From assembly GCF_965363235.1 (NCBI RefSeq), contig NC_134850.1, forward strand, positions 30,530,102 through 30,594,101: DNA of 64,000 bases. Reading direction: 5' to 3'. A program made the translations under genes and the position numbers. The first letter of the stretch is position 1; every line of letters begins with the position of its first letter. Source of the DNA: Mytilus galloprovincialis. Taxonomy: Eukaryota > Mollusca > Bivalvia > Mytilida > Mytilidae. This document shows positions 27,301 through 33,176 of the stretch, in pieces. The notes below the pieces were generated by a model. It saw nothing but the letters and a program-made list of their open reading frames with translations, ran no database searches and was not told where the DNA came from.

Positions 27301-28692
27301 ATGAGGTCAAGGTCAGATGACACCTGCCAGTTGGACATGCGCACTTCAAAAGCATTCCATACACTAAATTTAGTATATTTATTGTGTAAAGCATCTGATA
27401 TATGGACTTGACCACGAAAACTTACGGTAATCTAGGTCATTGATCCATGAAATGAGGTCAAGGTGAAATGAAAACTGTCTGACCGCATGAGGACCTTGCA
27501 AGGTAAGCACATACTAATTATAGTTATCCTATTACTCATGATAAGAAAGAAATAGACATTACAAAAACATCTTTTTTCAAGTAGTCTGACAGACACTGAA
27601 CCATGAAAATGAGGTCAAGAACAATGGACATATGACAGACAAGAACTTTGAATCAAAAGTCATCTATACACAAAGTATGAAGCAGGTCTTCCAACTCTGA
27701 AAATAAAAAGCTTTTAACTAGTAAGCAACAAAGTTGCCGCCAGATCAATATCCCTATGTCGAGCTTTCTGTGACAAAAATCGTAGGCTCGACAAAAATAA
27801 GTCTTTGCCTAGTGGGCCAATTTCCAACTAAATATTTTCCTATACAAAAATGACTTGAGTTTCATTCATTTGTAATACACACAAAATCCATCCTATATAA
27901 TGATTTTTATTGGGGACATACAAAGTATGGTTGGCACCCACCTTTATCCTGGGTTGGTTACCCCCCCCCCCCCCCTTTCCTCCTATTACAGATGACTGGA
28001 TCAGCCCCTTGATTTTTAAAAACATCACATATTTTGTAATTTAAAAAACTGCACCTTAAAGTTCTGTAACATTTTCATTTAATTTTGTCAGTATAACATC
28101 TAACTTCTGATATAATTTATTTTTAACGTAATAGCCATTCTCTGATATGATGATATAACTGTGGGTGCATGTGTGATAATTATATATATAACTAGAAACC
28201 AAAATCATGTGCAGTAATTTATTTCACTTGGTGTATAGCTTTAAAAAGAGAACCAAAAAACATGATCATTTATACCATTAAATAATGTTAAATGAAGTCA
28301 AAGTCTCACAGATTTAACAATTTCAGGACCCAATTCTCCAAATTGAAGAAGAAATGCATACATTGAAAAAAAATCCATAAACCTTGAACTTTGCTCATTC
28401 TACCAAAGATTTCAAAATGTTATAACATATAACAATGCACTTTTTAAATATAAAATGCAACTACATGTATTTTATTACACATCTAATGGTTTGAATTATG
28501 ATATGACCTTGTTTTCTTCTTTCATTTCGTTAACATGATGATATACAGTCATAAAAATTCACTGATATTGAAATCAGAAATGATAAATATAGACTTTGAT
28601 CTGGTTATTATAAATCATAAGATAAGACATACTCACTCAGAATAAACCATTAAAAAATCCAAAAAGAAAAACAGAATTACTGACAACCTCAT
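285..28692 (-). CDS. C3: Complement C3-like thioester protein, 22 exons, C-terminus off window
   Basis: The protein is a secreted complement component of the C3/C4/C5 branch of the alpha-2-macroglobulin superfamily. In this family, cleavage by a convertase frees an anaphylatoxin and exposes a thioester that binds targets. Coding segments in transcript order: 28692-28637, 26716-26553, 25825-25622, 24893-24823, 23775-23644, 22780-22738, 21966-21879, 20876-20777, 18445-18209, 17512-17330, 16913-16797, 15698-15633, 14170-13976, 12444-12295, 9080-9006, 8406-8310, 7448-7200, 6217-6094, 5512-5284, 4617-4423, 2831-2735, 389-285. All have AG/GT borders and compatible phases, giving 2977 nt (992 codons plus one base). 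Landmarks: signal peptide 1-18; SGYIFIQTDKPVYTP (MG1/MG2); RRKR processing site at 654-657; anaphylatoxin Cys 668, 669, 690, 706, 713, 714; FPESW after the anaphylatoxin; YGMCVA with Cys816; LPYSVVR in MG7. Cys548/Cys816 and Cys614/Cys649 sit where human C3 has its interchain 559-816 and 627-662 disulphides. RRKR plus anaphylatoxin excludes CD109 and alpha-2-macroglobulin. There is no C4-type second processing site within the window. The thioester GCGEQ motif should follow just left of position 1. C3 versus another C3/C5-like paralogue is not settled without it. Confidence 0.93.
754..915. mobile_element. Short MITE with TATCGCTA terminal inverted repeats
   Basis: Left end tacaccttatcgctaat and right end tagcgataaagtgta are inverted copies with a few mismatches. 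The interior is rich in TGACGTCA-type motifs. 162 bp, no coding capacity. Confidence 0.55.
956..1170 (-). repeat. Copy of the GGTGGTACC/TTAA element, inverted and partial
   Basis: Reads, in reverse complement, the same as 2300-2550: 'gggagataactctgt', 'ggttgtcaaactgctatat', 'ttgtcaaatttttatgaaaa'. The terminal GGTGGTACC is not recognisable at either end. Confidence 0.6.
1274..1413. mobile_element. Palindromic foldback element
   Basis: gttacatagtgtgc at the left and gcacactatgtaac at the right are perfect inverted repeats. Inside, atggggtcagtaaattccat is also repeated inverted around a short GC-rich loop (gagcgaagctc). The whole unit can fold into one long hairpin. Confidence 0.75.
1414..2286. 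other. Intron 21 stretch, no gene seen
   Basis: No exon found. It contains a roughly 70-bp imperfect tandem pair near 1640-1790 (aaagggacataacaccactactaac / aaagggacgtaactccactactaac) and unclassified AT-rich sequence. Confidence 0.4.
2287..2559. mobile_element. TTAA-flanked MITE with GGTGGTACC ends
   Basis: GGTGGTACC at the left and GGTACCACC at the right, each bordered by TTAA (2283-2286, 2560-2563). A TTAA duplication is typical of piggyBac-type transposition. Further copies lie at 956-1170, 21123-21370 and 37040-37262 plus 39447-39500. Confidence 0.75.
2735..2831 (-). CDS. C3: C3-like exon 21 (CUB start)
   Basis: Residues 926-957, NEGREEKKTVSFWLDPKGQ.., equivalent to the VVPEG......V...LDP segment of C3. 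Donor G|GTAATT, phase 1. Confidence 0.9.
2962..3307. mobile_element. Inverted-repeat element in C3 intron 20
   Basis: Left arm (tctacaggttaccttctcc, then ggtaggacattctg) is mirrored at 3225-3300 (cagaatgtcctac, then ggtaacctgtagg). Arms are about 90 bp with mismatches around a spacer of roughly 170 bp. Confidence 0.65.
3400..3830 (+). repeat. Dispersed retroelement-like tail
   Basis: GT-rich sequence with a 105-residue hydrophobic open frame (3394-3711) and two copies of 'tgtgtgtgttacatttt' 190 bp apart. The translation has no recognisable domain. It lies antisense to an intron; I treat it as repeat rather than gene. Confidence 0.4.
4119..4277. mobile_element. Foldback element with 'gagtggagaaatatcat' arms
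   Basis: tatgatatttctccactct (left) is mirrored by gagtggagaaatatcataac (right); the arms extend to gattcca/tggaatc. Interior about 40 bp. 146 bp upstream of exon 20's donor on the opposite strand. Confidence 0.65.
4423..4617 (-). CDS. C3: C3-like exon 20 (MG7)
   Basis: 65 codons, residues 861-925: CHVRLQNTEGVCST.. then VRFPIVPMRAGEFTIDV, matching V.....VPL..G...V.V, and ending VKKTLRVV, the start of the CUB region. Donor GTAGGT. Confidence 0.93.
4677..4893. mobile_element. MITE of the TACTGNGGATTCATT family
   Basis: Left end tactgtggattcattgatttt; the interior has ttcgtggacatttaatttta and atccacggaaaattggtatcc, inverted-related halves found in related copies at 16150-16385, 24332-24525 and 40975-41160, and partly at 17600-17815 and 50752-50800. 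Confidence 0.6.
5284..5512 (-). CDS. C3: C3-like exon 19 (MG6 alpha/MG7)
   Basis: Residues 784-860. SPLYGMCVAQSVDV gives Cys816, the alpha-chain partner of the interchain disulphide. DLPYSVVRMEQTEIRATLHNY is the conserved MG7 entry. Acceptor atttcag, donor GTATGT. Confidence 0.95.
6094..6217 (-). CDS. C3: C3-like exon 18 (alpha-prime N-terminus, MG6 alpha)
   Basis: Begins D-RTVVMSQEEEY and ends with SFFPESWLFEENSLE, residues 743-783. FPESWL is invariant in the family. The acidic QEEEY follows the likely convertase cleavage at Arg744. Donor GA|GTAAGC. Confidence 0.93.
7200..7448 (-). CDS. C3: C3-like exon 17 (anaphylatoxin domain)
   Basis: Residues 660-742. Six cysteines in the order CC ... 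C ... C ... CC (668, 669, 690, 706, 713, 714) with CAKAFYRCC at the end define the C3a/C4a/C5a fold. The CC-to-C spacing is 20 residues, longer than the 12 of human C3a. Acceptor atttcag, donor G|GTAAGT. Confidence 0.93.
7774..8000. mobile_element. MITE with AGGGACAACATCAAAAG ends
   Basis: agggacaacatcaaaag at 7774 and cttttgatgtcgtccct at 8000 are inverted with one mismatch in 17 bases. 227 bp, no coding potential, inside C3 intron 16. Confidence 0.7.
8310..8406 (-). CDS. C3: C3-like exon 16 (beta/alpha processing site)
   Basis: Starts DAGLLVLTN (C3 DAGL.F), carries Cys649, and ends GRRKRSI. RRKR at residues 654-657 is a furin-type tetrabasic site, as in C3. Donor A|GTAATT, phase 1; the leftover A joins AT of exon 17 to make Asn. 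Confidence 0.92.
8530..8890 (+). repeat. Imperfect tandem pair, 'ttgttgagtgatg...cacacggtatagctga'
   Basis: Two diverged units (8575-8700 and 8745-8850) share ttgttgagtgatg, cgtcacacggtatagctga and gagaaa.atgt, then a gacagacagac run. Noncoding repeat within C3 intron 15. Confidence 0.6.
9006..9080 (-). CDS. C3: C3-like exon 15 (linker, LNK)
   Basis: 25 codons, residues 603-627: MFSSFGDHDLGCSVGGG..NKVFE, equivalent to V..AD.GC..G.G.....VF in C3. Cys614 should pair with Cys649 in exon 16. The preceding intron (9081-12294) is 3.2 kb and repeat-filled. Confidence 0.9.
9081..10386. other. C3 intron 14, repeat-derived, no exon seen
   Basis: 9480-10140 is a diverged dispersed repeat with internal units: 'gaaccttgtagta.aa.ttcaaagagatcc' occurs twice (9772, 9810) and 'cctaa.ctgttgg.ac.ata..cccaaa' twice (9916, 10087). 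Related sequence occurs in gene 2 intron 4. No conserved protein signature. Confidence 0.5.
10387..12289. mobile_element. Candidate 1.9-kb element with GACGCAAYGT ends
   Basis: gacgcaatgttagatattgc at 10387 is mirrored by gcaatatctgacgttgcgtc ending 12289 (about 24 of 26 terminal bases match). An internal partial copy of the left end sits at 11102. No open frame of meaningful length, so non-autonomous. The right end lies at bases +6 onward of the exon 14 donor. Confidence 0.55.
12295..12444 (-). CDS. C3: C3-like exon 14 (MG6 beta)
   Basis: 50 codons, residues 553-602, with VGFLAIDKAVYQISDKNRL matching the conserved V.L.AVDKGV..L...N.L motif. Donor G|GTATAG; a repeat terminus begins within a few bases of this donor (see findings). 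Confidence 0.93.
12730..12764. other. Perfect hairpin
   Basis: agcaaggacgtata and tatacgtccttgct form a perfect 14-bp stem with a 7-base loop (tgttagt), within C3 intron 13. No flanking T-run or other hint of function. Confidence 0.6.
13976..14170 (-). CDS. C3: C3-like exon 13 (MG5 end, MG6 beta)
   Basis: 65 codons, residues 488-552, including MGPNLRIVTYAFN (C3 P.FR.VAYY) and ending VVPSCHHQE. Cys548 corresponds to human C3 Cys559, which forms the interchain bond. Acceptor ttttag, donor GTATTT. Confidence 0.92.
14380..15474 (+). mobile_element. Pearl-like (Helentron-type) element with ~147-bp tandem units
   Basis: A left flank (caagagtgcacacactgaaatg), then six diverged units marked by gaggtcaaggtca at 14532, 14679, 14826, 14973, 15119 and 15275 (spacing 147, 147, 147, 146, 156), then a GCC-triplet microsatellite (about 15400-15420), then a hairpin made of gtcgagctttctgcaac and gttgcaggctcgac. 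Flank, tandem core, microsatellite and terminal hairpin without inverted ends is the layout of bivalve pearl/HINE elements. Further copies at 26867-27797 and, inverted, 41451-42540. Confidence 0.75.
15633..15698 (-). CDS. C3: C3-like exon 12 (MG5)
   Basis: A 22-codon exon (residues 466-487) encoding NDGRLTAQVTTR..NQFYHL. It joins exon 13 to make YHLLISGGRIL, the YTYLIMNKGRLL strand of C3. Acceptor attttag, donor GTGAGG. Confidence 0.87.
15745..15880 (+). repeat. 68-bp tandem duplication
   Basis: aagttgtactaagttttgta ... gatgatgt at 15745 is repeated almost exactly from 15813. It lies 47 bp upstream of the exon 12 acceptor on the minus strand, in C3 intron 11. Confidence 0.85.
16150..16385. 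mobile_element. MITE of the TACTGNGGATTCATT family
   Basis: ctactgcggat at 16149 and atgaatccgcagta at 16372-16385 are inverted ends; the interior has ttcgtggattgaggaaaac and gaaatccacaaaaattggta halves as in the other copies. Confidence 0.65.
16407..16551. mobile_element. Palindromic foldback element, GC loop
   Basis: atgtggtgcacactg.ataac is mirrored as gttattta.cagtgtgcaccacat around acgcgtagcggg; arms extend outward through ttttttctgtct/agacagaaaaaat. Same architecture as 1274-1413 with a different arm sequence. In C3 intron 11. Confidence 0.75.
16797..16913 (-). CDS. C3: C3-like exon 11 (MG4/MG5)
   Basis: 39 codons, residues 427-465, ending SPSNRFISVKPTL, the counterpart of the N.L.LSV..T segment at the start of MG5. 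Acceptor ttattag, donor GTAAGT. Confidence 0.87.
17330..17512 (-). CDS. C3: C3-like exon 10 (MG4)
   Basis: 61 codons, residues 366-426, with Cys in NCPLSISCG, continuing MG4 after PYDLV. Acceptor ttttaag, donor GTATGT. The sequence is less conserved than its neighbours; assignment rests on phase 0 at both ends and position. Confidence 0.82.
17595..17815. mobile_element. Diverged MITE of the TACTGNGGATTCATT family
   Basis: ttatttttgtgggttgaggaac, ttgatatttgataacatggttttgcc and aaaattgtataccccatgaat match the interior order of the better copy at 24332-24525; terminal repeats are decayed. Confidence 0.45.
18209..18445 (-). CDS. C3: C3-like exon 9 (MG3 end, MG4 start)
   Basis: 79 codons, residues 287-365. 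It includes FPDGARLYLEVTILD and ends YKISVEKSQKYFKPGIPYDLV, the near-invariant Y.I...KT.KYFKPG.P.DL.V block that opens MG4. Acceptor gttttcag, donor GTAAGT. Confidence 0.95.
18446..19324. other. C3 intron 8 segment, no gene seen
   Basis: AT-rich sequence without conserved coding signature. A 75-residue open frame at 18821-19048 on the plus strand has no start context, splice signals or recognisable domain. Confidence 0.4.
19325..19599. mobile_element. 275-bp foldback element
   Basis: attacag.c.atttcaatgag and its mirror at 19575-19599 start arms of about 130 bp that include gttagcttg..tgctagctgaac and gttcagctagcaa.caagctaac. The centre pairs gtcctacagacag with ctgtcggac. Nearly the whole unit is one imperfect palindrome. 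Confidence 0.75.
19998..20550 (+). repeat. Dispersed 'gtgtccaaagtacacggatgccc' repeat
   Basis: Contains three units with 'gtggaccgtgaaattgggg', spaced by 'ctaccttgaccaaaaactttaacctga', and ends with cagaccagaaaacat.atgcccctctactatcgtaggtggggcat. Related copies: 195-278 (end only), 45446-45655, and inverted 59604-60065. Confidence 0.8.
20777..20876 (-). CDS. C3: C3-like exon 8 (MG3)
   Basis: Residues 253-286, starting N-YFHGKAIDGTCVLSYGI, which matches the family A.F.YGK.V.G.A.V.FG pattern. One Cys in TCVL. Acceptor atttcag, donor GTAAAA, leaves in phase 0. Confidence 0.9.
21123..21371 (+). mobile_element. GGTGGTACC/TTAA element, 3' end replaced
   Basis: Starts TTAA-GGTGGTACC like 2287, follows the same order through 'acagagttatctt.ctgtagtgttatg', but the right terminus is missing where the next MITE (21372) starts. 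Confidence 0.7.
21372..21661. mobile_element. MITE with GGCCAAGTTCGGATGGA ends
   Basis: ggccaagttcggatgga at 21372 and tccatccgaacttggcc ending 21661 are a perfect 17-bp inverted pair. 290 bp, non-coding, sitting directly on the truncated end of the preceding element. Confidence 0.82.
21879..21966 (-). CDS. C3: C3-like exon 7 (MG3)
   Basis: Completes VLPKFSITL directly after FEVKEY and runs to INVSA, residues 224-252. Acceptor atttcag, donor GTGAGT, leaves in phase 2. A 108-residue open frame on the opposite strand here is only its shadow. Confidence 0.92.
22195..22450 (+). repeat. Dispersed repeat, copy 1
   Basis: 'gtcatatttgtttttc.taa', 'gttt.acatttttca.gtcag', 'tatacag..tatgg' and 'tatagttgtct.at' occur in the same order at 24085-24290. 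Non-coding, in C3 intron 6. Confidence 0.55.
22738..22780 (-). CDS. C3: C3-like exon 6 (MG2/MG3 junction)
   Basis: A 43-bp micro-exon encoding LETETVVTFEVKEY, residues 210-223. FEVKEY is the conserved linker before MG3 (C3 FEVKEYVLPSFEV). Acceptor ttcttcag, donor G|GTAAGT. Confidence 0.92.
23644..23775 (-). CDS. C3: C3-like exon 5 (MG2)
   Basis: Exactly 44 codons, residues 166-209, beginning NPQGVIVQR (family I.NPEGI) and ending with a WTVEARFTNG strand (C3 WKIRAYY). Two N-glycosylation sequons are visible: NAT and NNW-T (the Asn-Trp-Thr of GNNWT). Donor GTAGGT. Confidence 0.9.
24085..24290 (+). repeat. Dispersed repeat, copy 2
   Basis: Second copy of the 22195-22450 family, in intron 4, with the same landmark order and similar divergence. 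Confidence 0.55.
24332..24525. mobile_element. MITE of the TACTGNGGATTCATT family
   Basis: tactgcggattcattattattcatgg at the left; the right half carries atgaaatcaaatatccatgaaaatgcaagttttcctcaatcc and breaks off where the GATTAC cluster begins. Confidence 0.65.
24526..24726. repeat. Dense GTAATC/GATTAC cluster
   Basis: About 200 bp in which gtaatc or its complement gattac appears nearly every 10-15 bases in both orientations, including aatcgattacatt twice. Not a regular tandem repeat. In C3 intron 4. Confidence 0.85.
24823..24893 (-). CDS. C3: C3-like exon 4 (MG2)
   Basis: A 71-bp exon reading V-RIRVIPLDEVRRPSTVP..DIK, residues 142-165. It corresponds to the YRIF.V...LLPV stretch after YTPG in C3. 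Acceptor atttcag, donor GTAAAC; it leaves in phase 0. Confidence 0.88.
25221..25330. repeat. Fragment related to the AGGGGCACTAGCT element
   Basis: ttaaaggggcataagctatgagatat with following tatgatttt.tgttaa resembles the left end of the TTAA-flanked MITE at 53950. The right end is not seen, so it is a fragment or diverged relative. Confidence 0.45.
25373..25610. mobile_element. Foldback element next to C3 exon 3
   Basis: agagctattttcctagtgca and tgcattaggaaaatagccct are inverted, as are gtttggttagcttgcttg and caagcaagtcaaccaaac. It ends 11 bp from the exon 3 donor (25622 on the minus strand). Confidence 0.7.
25622..25825 (-). CDS. C3: C3-like exon 3 (MG1 end, MG2 start)
   Basis: Acceptor ..ttgaacag, donor G|GTACAT. 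It encodes residues 74-141 and ends with the superfamily signature SGYIFIQTDKPVYTPNQE, one of the most conserved blocks in C3, C5 and alpha-2-macroglobulin. Confidence 0.95.
26553..26716 (-). CDS. C3: C3-like exon 2 (MG1)
   Basis: Acceptor ..attgccag, donor G|GTCAGT. Residues 19-73 contain PIYFITAPSVFRLDAPETV, which matches the family pattern for strands at the start of MG1 (..Y.I..P...RL...E..). Enters in phase 2, leaves in phase 1. Confidence 0.9.
26867..27797 (+). mobile_element. Pearl-like element, second copy
   Basis: Same order as 14380-15474: aacaagagttcgcatattgaaatg flank, then units marked gaggtca at 26988, 27146, 27303, 27454 and 27611 (spacing 151-158), then the tgtcgagctttctg/..aggctcgaca hairpin. 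The GCC microsatellite is nearly lost (agttgccgcca). Confidence 0.72.
27960..27976 (+). repeat. Poly-C tract
   Basis: Seventeen or so C residues in intron 1 of the C3-like gene; length may be unreliable in assembly. Confidence 0.8.
28637..28692 (-). CDS. C3: C3-like exon 1: start codon and signal peptide
   Basis: ATG at 28692-28690, then MRLSVIL, a run of Phe/Leu and ..VYS, ending in GA before the donor GTGAGT (phase 2). The 18 residues have an N-terminal Arg and a hydrophobic core typical of a secretory signal. The leftover GA joins the A opening exon 2 to give Glu and continues ..VYSEPIYFITAP. I found this exon by phase and signal-peptide logic; the first intron is 1.9 kb. A purine at -3 favours this ATG. 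Confidence 0.8.
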
Positions 28693-28694
28693 TT

Positions 28695-28703
28695 CTAATA
28701 CAT
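28695..28703 (-). other. Minimal upstream ORF before C3-like start
   Basis: ATG-TAT-TAG ends two bases before the main ATG. If transcription starts upstream of it, ribosomes would meet this two-codon frame first. Seen in sequence; function is inference. Confidence 0.35.
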
Positions 28704-28738
28704 CTATGCAGTAAAAATCACATTTACAAAATTTTGAA

Positions 28739-28750
28739 GGTAATTTCCCT
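28739..28750 (-). promoter_or_regulatory. Possible kappaB-like site upstream of C3-like ATG
   Basis: On the minus strand AGGGAAATTACC, about 50 bp upstream of the start codon, resembles a Rel/NF-kappaB site with an extra or mismatched base. It may lie in the 5' UTR. Speculative. Confidence 0.25.
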
Positions 28751-30049
28751 TTTTACGTTCTTGATATGAACCAGAACTGAAGATAGTGCCAAATTGTTTG
28801 ATAATTCAATACTTTGTTTACTTTTTCCCTATTAATTTGTTTATCTGAAGGATGGGAAAGAGTTTATCAAATAATAATCTTCTAACAATTAGACAATGAA
28901 TGGGTGCCAAATTATGTTATCTTCAATTCAGCATGTTATCTTTACACACTTAATTGTAAGAATAAAAATCCCATGCATATCACTTTTTAGATTATAAACA
29001 AACTAGAGGCCCTGTGGTGAAGAAGTGGTAAACAAACTGACATATATTTTGTGTATATATATATGTAATTTTAGAAATAACTTATATGTTTTAAACTGAT
29101 AATAACTCTTCTAACATGTGTCTTAGTTAACACTGTTGATCCTTCAAAGATATATCTAGCTATCTGACCACTGAACGGTTTATTTAAAAAAAAAAAAAAA
29201 AAAAAAGATTATTATAATCTTGCTTATAAGTTCAGTAGATTATTTAGACCTAATCTAGTAACTTTTAAGAGAAGCAAGAACATAAAGAAATTTTCTGAAA
29301 AGCAATATTCTTTTGATACATTTTAAGGTTGTTTCTAGTATTATGTGGAACTTACTTGTGGGGAACTTAAATCTACTGCCAACACATTCATTCATTTCCA
29401 ATTAACGTCACTACTACTTTCTTTAACAAAATATGAGGGATCATTTATGGTCTGGTTTTAATCAACTTAGAACAAATAGAAGCATGATTTATACATCTTC
29501 ATATAAAGAGGAAACAAAAATTATTTACAACAGAACAATGACCATATCCGACAACAAACATACTTTAGACTATTCTGCATCTTTGAACACCTTATTTGTA
29601 AAAATTCAAAAATAATTGTTTTTAAAACATATCTTTTATCAAAATTATATTTTTGAAACAAGAGGCTCCAAGGAGTCTGTGTCGCTCACCTGATAGTTAT
29701 ATTTACAATAAGAAGATGTGGTATAATTGACAATGAGAAAGCTCTACACCAGATTCTGTTAGTTCCACTCCTATGATTTCTTTGATGTTAGAGAAGGATT
29801 TAGAGCAGGAGTCCACCCCTCCCCTGACCCTTTTGTGAGAAAATTTTGGTTGGTTATAATAACTTATTTAGGGAATGACTGAATTATTGAAGCAAGACTT
29901 GAGCAGGCCCTTCATTAAAAGGCAATGAGTGGATCCGTTGCTGGGTGTGTCCCCCTTTTTCAAAATCATTAGGAACTGTTTCATAAAATTTATTTTATTT
30001 CAATTTTATATTAAAACTTATAACACAGTAATAATTTTGTGGCAATATT

Positions 30050-30132
30050 TTCACAGGCACTTGTTTCTATCCTTTGGAAAATATATACGTTGATAGTGGG
30101 TCTTCCAATGGACAGAAACAAGTGCCTGTGAA
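30050..30132. other. 19-bp perfect inverted repeat
   Basis: ttcacaggcacttgtttct and agaaacaagtgcctgtgaa enclose 45 bp; outward extension is imperfect (atattt/atatat). A small foldback element or a hairpin. Confidence 0.65.
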
Positions 30133-31398
30133 TATATTTTCAAAAATCGAGAGGTTTTCATTTTTAGTATACACACCGTTAGTCTAAATCCAAACCCAAT
30201 TTTCTTCTGAATTCTGAGTGGCATTTCTTTTGACATTGTTGGTCATTATCAAGTTTATTTCGTTAACTATCACAATTCTTGGATGTTTTTCTTCAAATAA
30301 AGTTAATTAGACCTAAAGAGTTACGTACACGATAAGGGAGAGAAACGACTGAGTAATTGTCAAATCATAATTGTTTTTATCAGTAAAATAAGTCAGGTCC
30401 TGGACTAATCAAGTTTTTCTTATTATAATCATTTTCTATAAACATATTTTTAGAGATAATTTATCAAGAATTTGTTTACTCAATATATAATCATAATAGT
30501 ATTTTGTAATATGATACTTTTTTCAGCATTTTTTTTTTTCAAATAGTGTGTGTATTTTTTTTAAAAGAATCACAGAGCTGAGTCTGTGCACCTTATTATA
30601 TAAAAGGATTTTCGGGTAACATCAGATATCCCTGGTATTTATATTTGTTTCAACCAATATCTTAATTTATAAACTTGCTTTATTGAAATCATTGCTAGCA
30701 CTGCATGCAATAGTCCTCCATTTATCAAACACCAAATTGTCAAATATGAGAGTAAAAGGGGAAAGGCTGTGGATTTTCTACAAAAATCGTGGATTTATTT
30801 GCCACAAAATCCCAATTTGCTATTAAATGCAACGAAACAATAAAAAAAAATAAAGCTTTACAGGATTTTTCCCCTTGGTACTATATGTACAAAATGGCCT
30901 ATCTCTACTATTCATTATCTTTGCTGTTTTGATACTATTTCAGTTTGAAAATTTCGTAATTCGCATATGTGTAGCTACAGAAGGGGTCATTAACCTTAAT
31001 ATGTGTATGTGATGAAATGTGATGTGTATATGATCGTTAATAGGTCTAAGGATCCTTCTCCGAATAAGAGAGCACCATAATATTACTGAATGGGGGGTCA
31101 ATAGGGGGTCCGTTAACATGTTAACAACACCTCGATTTTGGCAAAACCAGTTAACAACAAATGAAAAAAAATGTCAGTGATAACAGTTAACAAAGTGGGT
31201 TAACAGCTAAAATTTGTCACAGATAACAGTTAACAGGATTACATAAAAAGGTACCCCCCCCCCTCATACTAGTGGATAGACCCCAATGTCAAATGATCTT
31301 CAATTTCTACCGAAGATTGGCTGTGAAAATGCTAACATTCCAATTTTAAATAACAGTTTTCATTATCACAATAACGTTAAAACGAAAAACTAATAGTC

Positions 31399-31449
<51 letters not shown>
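31399..31449 (+). repeat. (ACAG)n microsatellite
   Basis: About thirteen perfect copies of the tetranucleotide acag. Confidence 0.95.
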
Positions 31450-32129
31450 TGACATACTTTGATTTATTACTTATTCAATGAGTGAGGTTAGGGGGGTTAA
31501 AGGGCACCAAAAACGCAAAAAGAATGAAAAATAACGATTTTGGTCATTGTTTCTTAAAATTTAATAGGGTGAATCAGAATATTTAAATATTGGGGGGGGG
31601 GGGGGGGGGTCGTTCCCTTATTTCACTGGTGAAAACTCATATTTTCACAGATTCATCTGTTTCATTTCAATTTATACCAAGGATGGACATGCCTGTGAAA
31701 AAGAAATGAAGTGCAGATCAAGTGCCAAATGTTGACTTTAAAAATTTAGTCAGCAAAGAAGAGTCTGAAACATTAGTTAAAGGGATAGACGCTGAGAATC
31801 TTGACAAATGTTTGCAAAATGAAGTTAGAAAATATATCCAATCAGAGCAGAAAATAATATGTTGTAATTAAACAATAATATATCAGACATTAAATCAGAC
31901 AATGGTTGTTGTCAAATCTGTAAGAACACATGGTTGAATCATAGGAAGAAGTAAACTGTAATGTTTTCAATCAGGACAACCTTTTTCCTCTTCAATTTGT
32001 AAGTGGAATGACAACTAAAGTTAAAAGTAATAGTATGTTAGGAACAATATAGCTTGAAGATGATGATGAGGAAGTTGAAACAATTATTCTTACATCAGAA
32101 TTGTAGCTAGACAACTGTACACATTTTTG

Positions 32130-32700
32130 TTAAGGGGCTAGTTGAAGCACGCCTCCGGGTGCGGGATTTTCTCCCGGTTTTGACTCACTGGTTGCCTTCG
32201 GCTGTTTTAAGCTCTTTGGTCGGGTTGTTGTCTCTTTGACACATTCCCCATTTCCATTCAAATGTTGAAGTTGAAATCATGCATCCCTCCGTAAATTTTA
32301 CGGACGCCATCACGAGTTGGTTGACAGTTATGGAATAACCGTTTCACAGATGATATCGGATATGTTCCTTTAATATGTCGTAATTAACTACAATATCCAT
32401 CCCTTTTTCACGAAATTGACCTACCGAATAAGAGTATTTAACCGGATTTGTAATAACATGGCAACACGACGGGAGCCACATTTGGAGCAGGATCTGCTTA
32501 CCCGTCCGGAACACTTGAGATCACCCCCAGTTTTTGGTGGGGTTCGTGTTGCTTAGTCTCTAGTTTTCTATTTTGTGTCTTCTGTACTATTATTTGTCTA
32601 TTTGTCTTTTTTATTTTTAGCCATGGCGTTAAATTTGTCTGCTTATTTTCAATCTATCTATACCTCTGGTATCTTTCGTTCCTCTTTTTAAATAATCATC
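32130..32700 (+). repeat. Retroelement-like tail, copy 1
   Basis: 'cgggtgcgggattttctcccgg', 'taacatggcaacacgacggg.gccacat', 'tggagcaggatctgcttaccc' and 'ttttta.ttttagccatggcgtt' recur in order at 54785-55085; an older relative is at 36260-36480 (ggaggccataacgagttggtt). No coding frame. Confidence 0.6.
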
Positions 32701-32884
32701 TTCCATCGGCAAAAGTAAGATCTATAGATGATAAAGGAGGAGATGAATGCAGAAGAGAAAGAGTTAAGGAATTATGAATAGACAGATATCATGCCGTTTA
32801 CTACATTTATTTCATTAATTTTATAATATAGAATAACCAAACTTCTCATTAATTGTCCGCAACAATTCAATTTCCAAGCCTTTC

Positions 32885-33047
32885 CAGAGGCGGATTTAGG
32901 GGGCCCAGGGTGCAAGGGCCCCCCTTTTTGGGAAAAAATTTGGTTGCTTATATAGGGAATCACTGAAGCGTGACTGGAGTGGGCCCCCTCTTAGGTCAGT
33001 CAGTGGGCCCCCACTTATGAAAATTTCTGGATCCGCCACTGCTTTCA
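32885..33047. mobile_element. GGCGGATCC repeat, copy 1
   Basis: Starts gaggcggattta and ends tggatccgccactg (inverted ends) with gggccc-rich interior and 'tatagggaatcactga'. A weaker relative is at 29790-29960. Confidence 0.6.
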
Positions 33048-33176
33048 TGTGTCCCCAGGCTAAACCGAGGTTGGCCACAATTTAACTGTGTAACTGTGTC
33101 ACATACACGCAGGAACAGGACCAATATTTTTTTGGACTAACTTCCAATATGAACTAACCATTTTTACACTTCCATG

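Noticed and set aside
285..28692. C3-like gene as pseudogene because no thioester motif is seen
   Set aside because: All 22 exons are open and in phase; the motif is expected just outside the left edge.
30051..30236. Minus-strand 61-residue frame as alternative first C3 exon
   Set aside because: No hydrophobic signal core and it overlaps a hairpin; 28637-28692 gives a proper signal peptide with matching phase.
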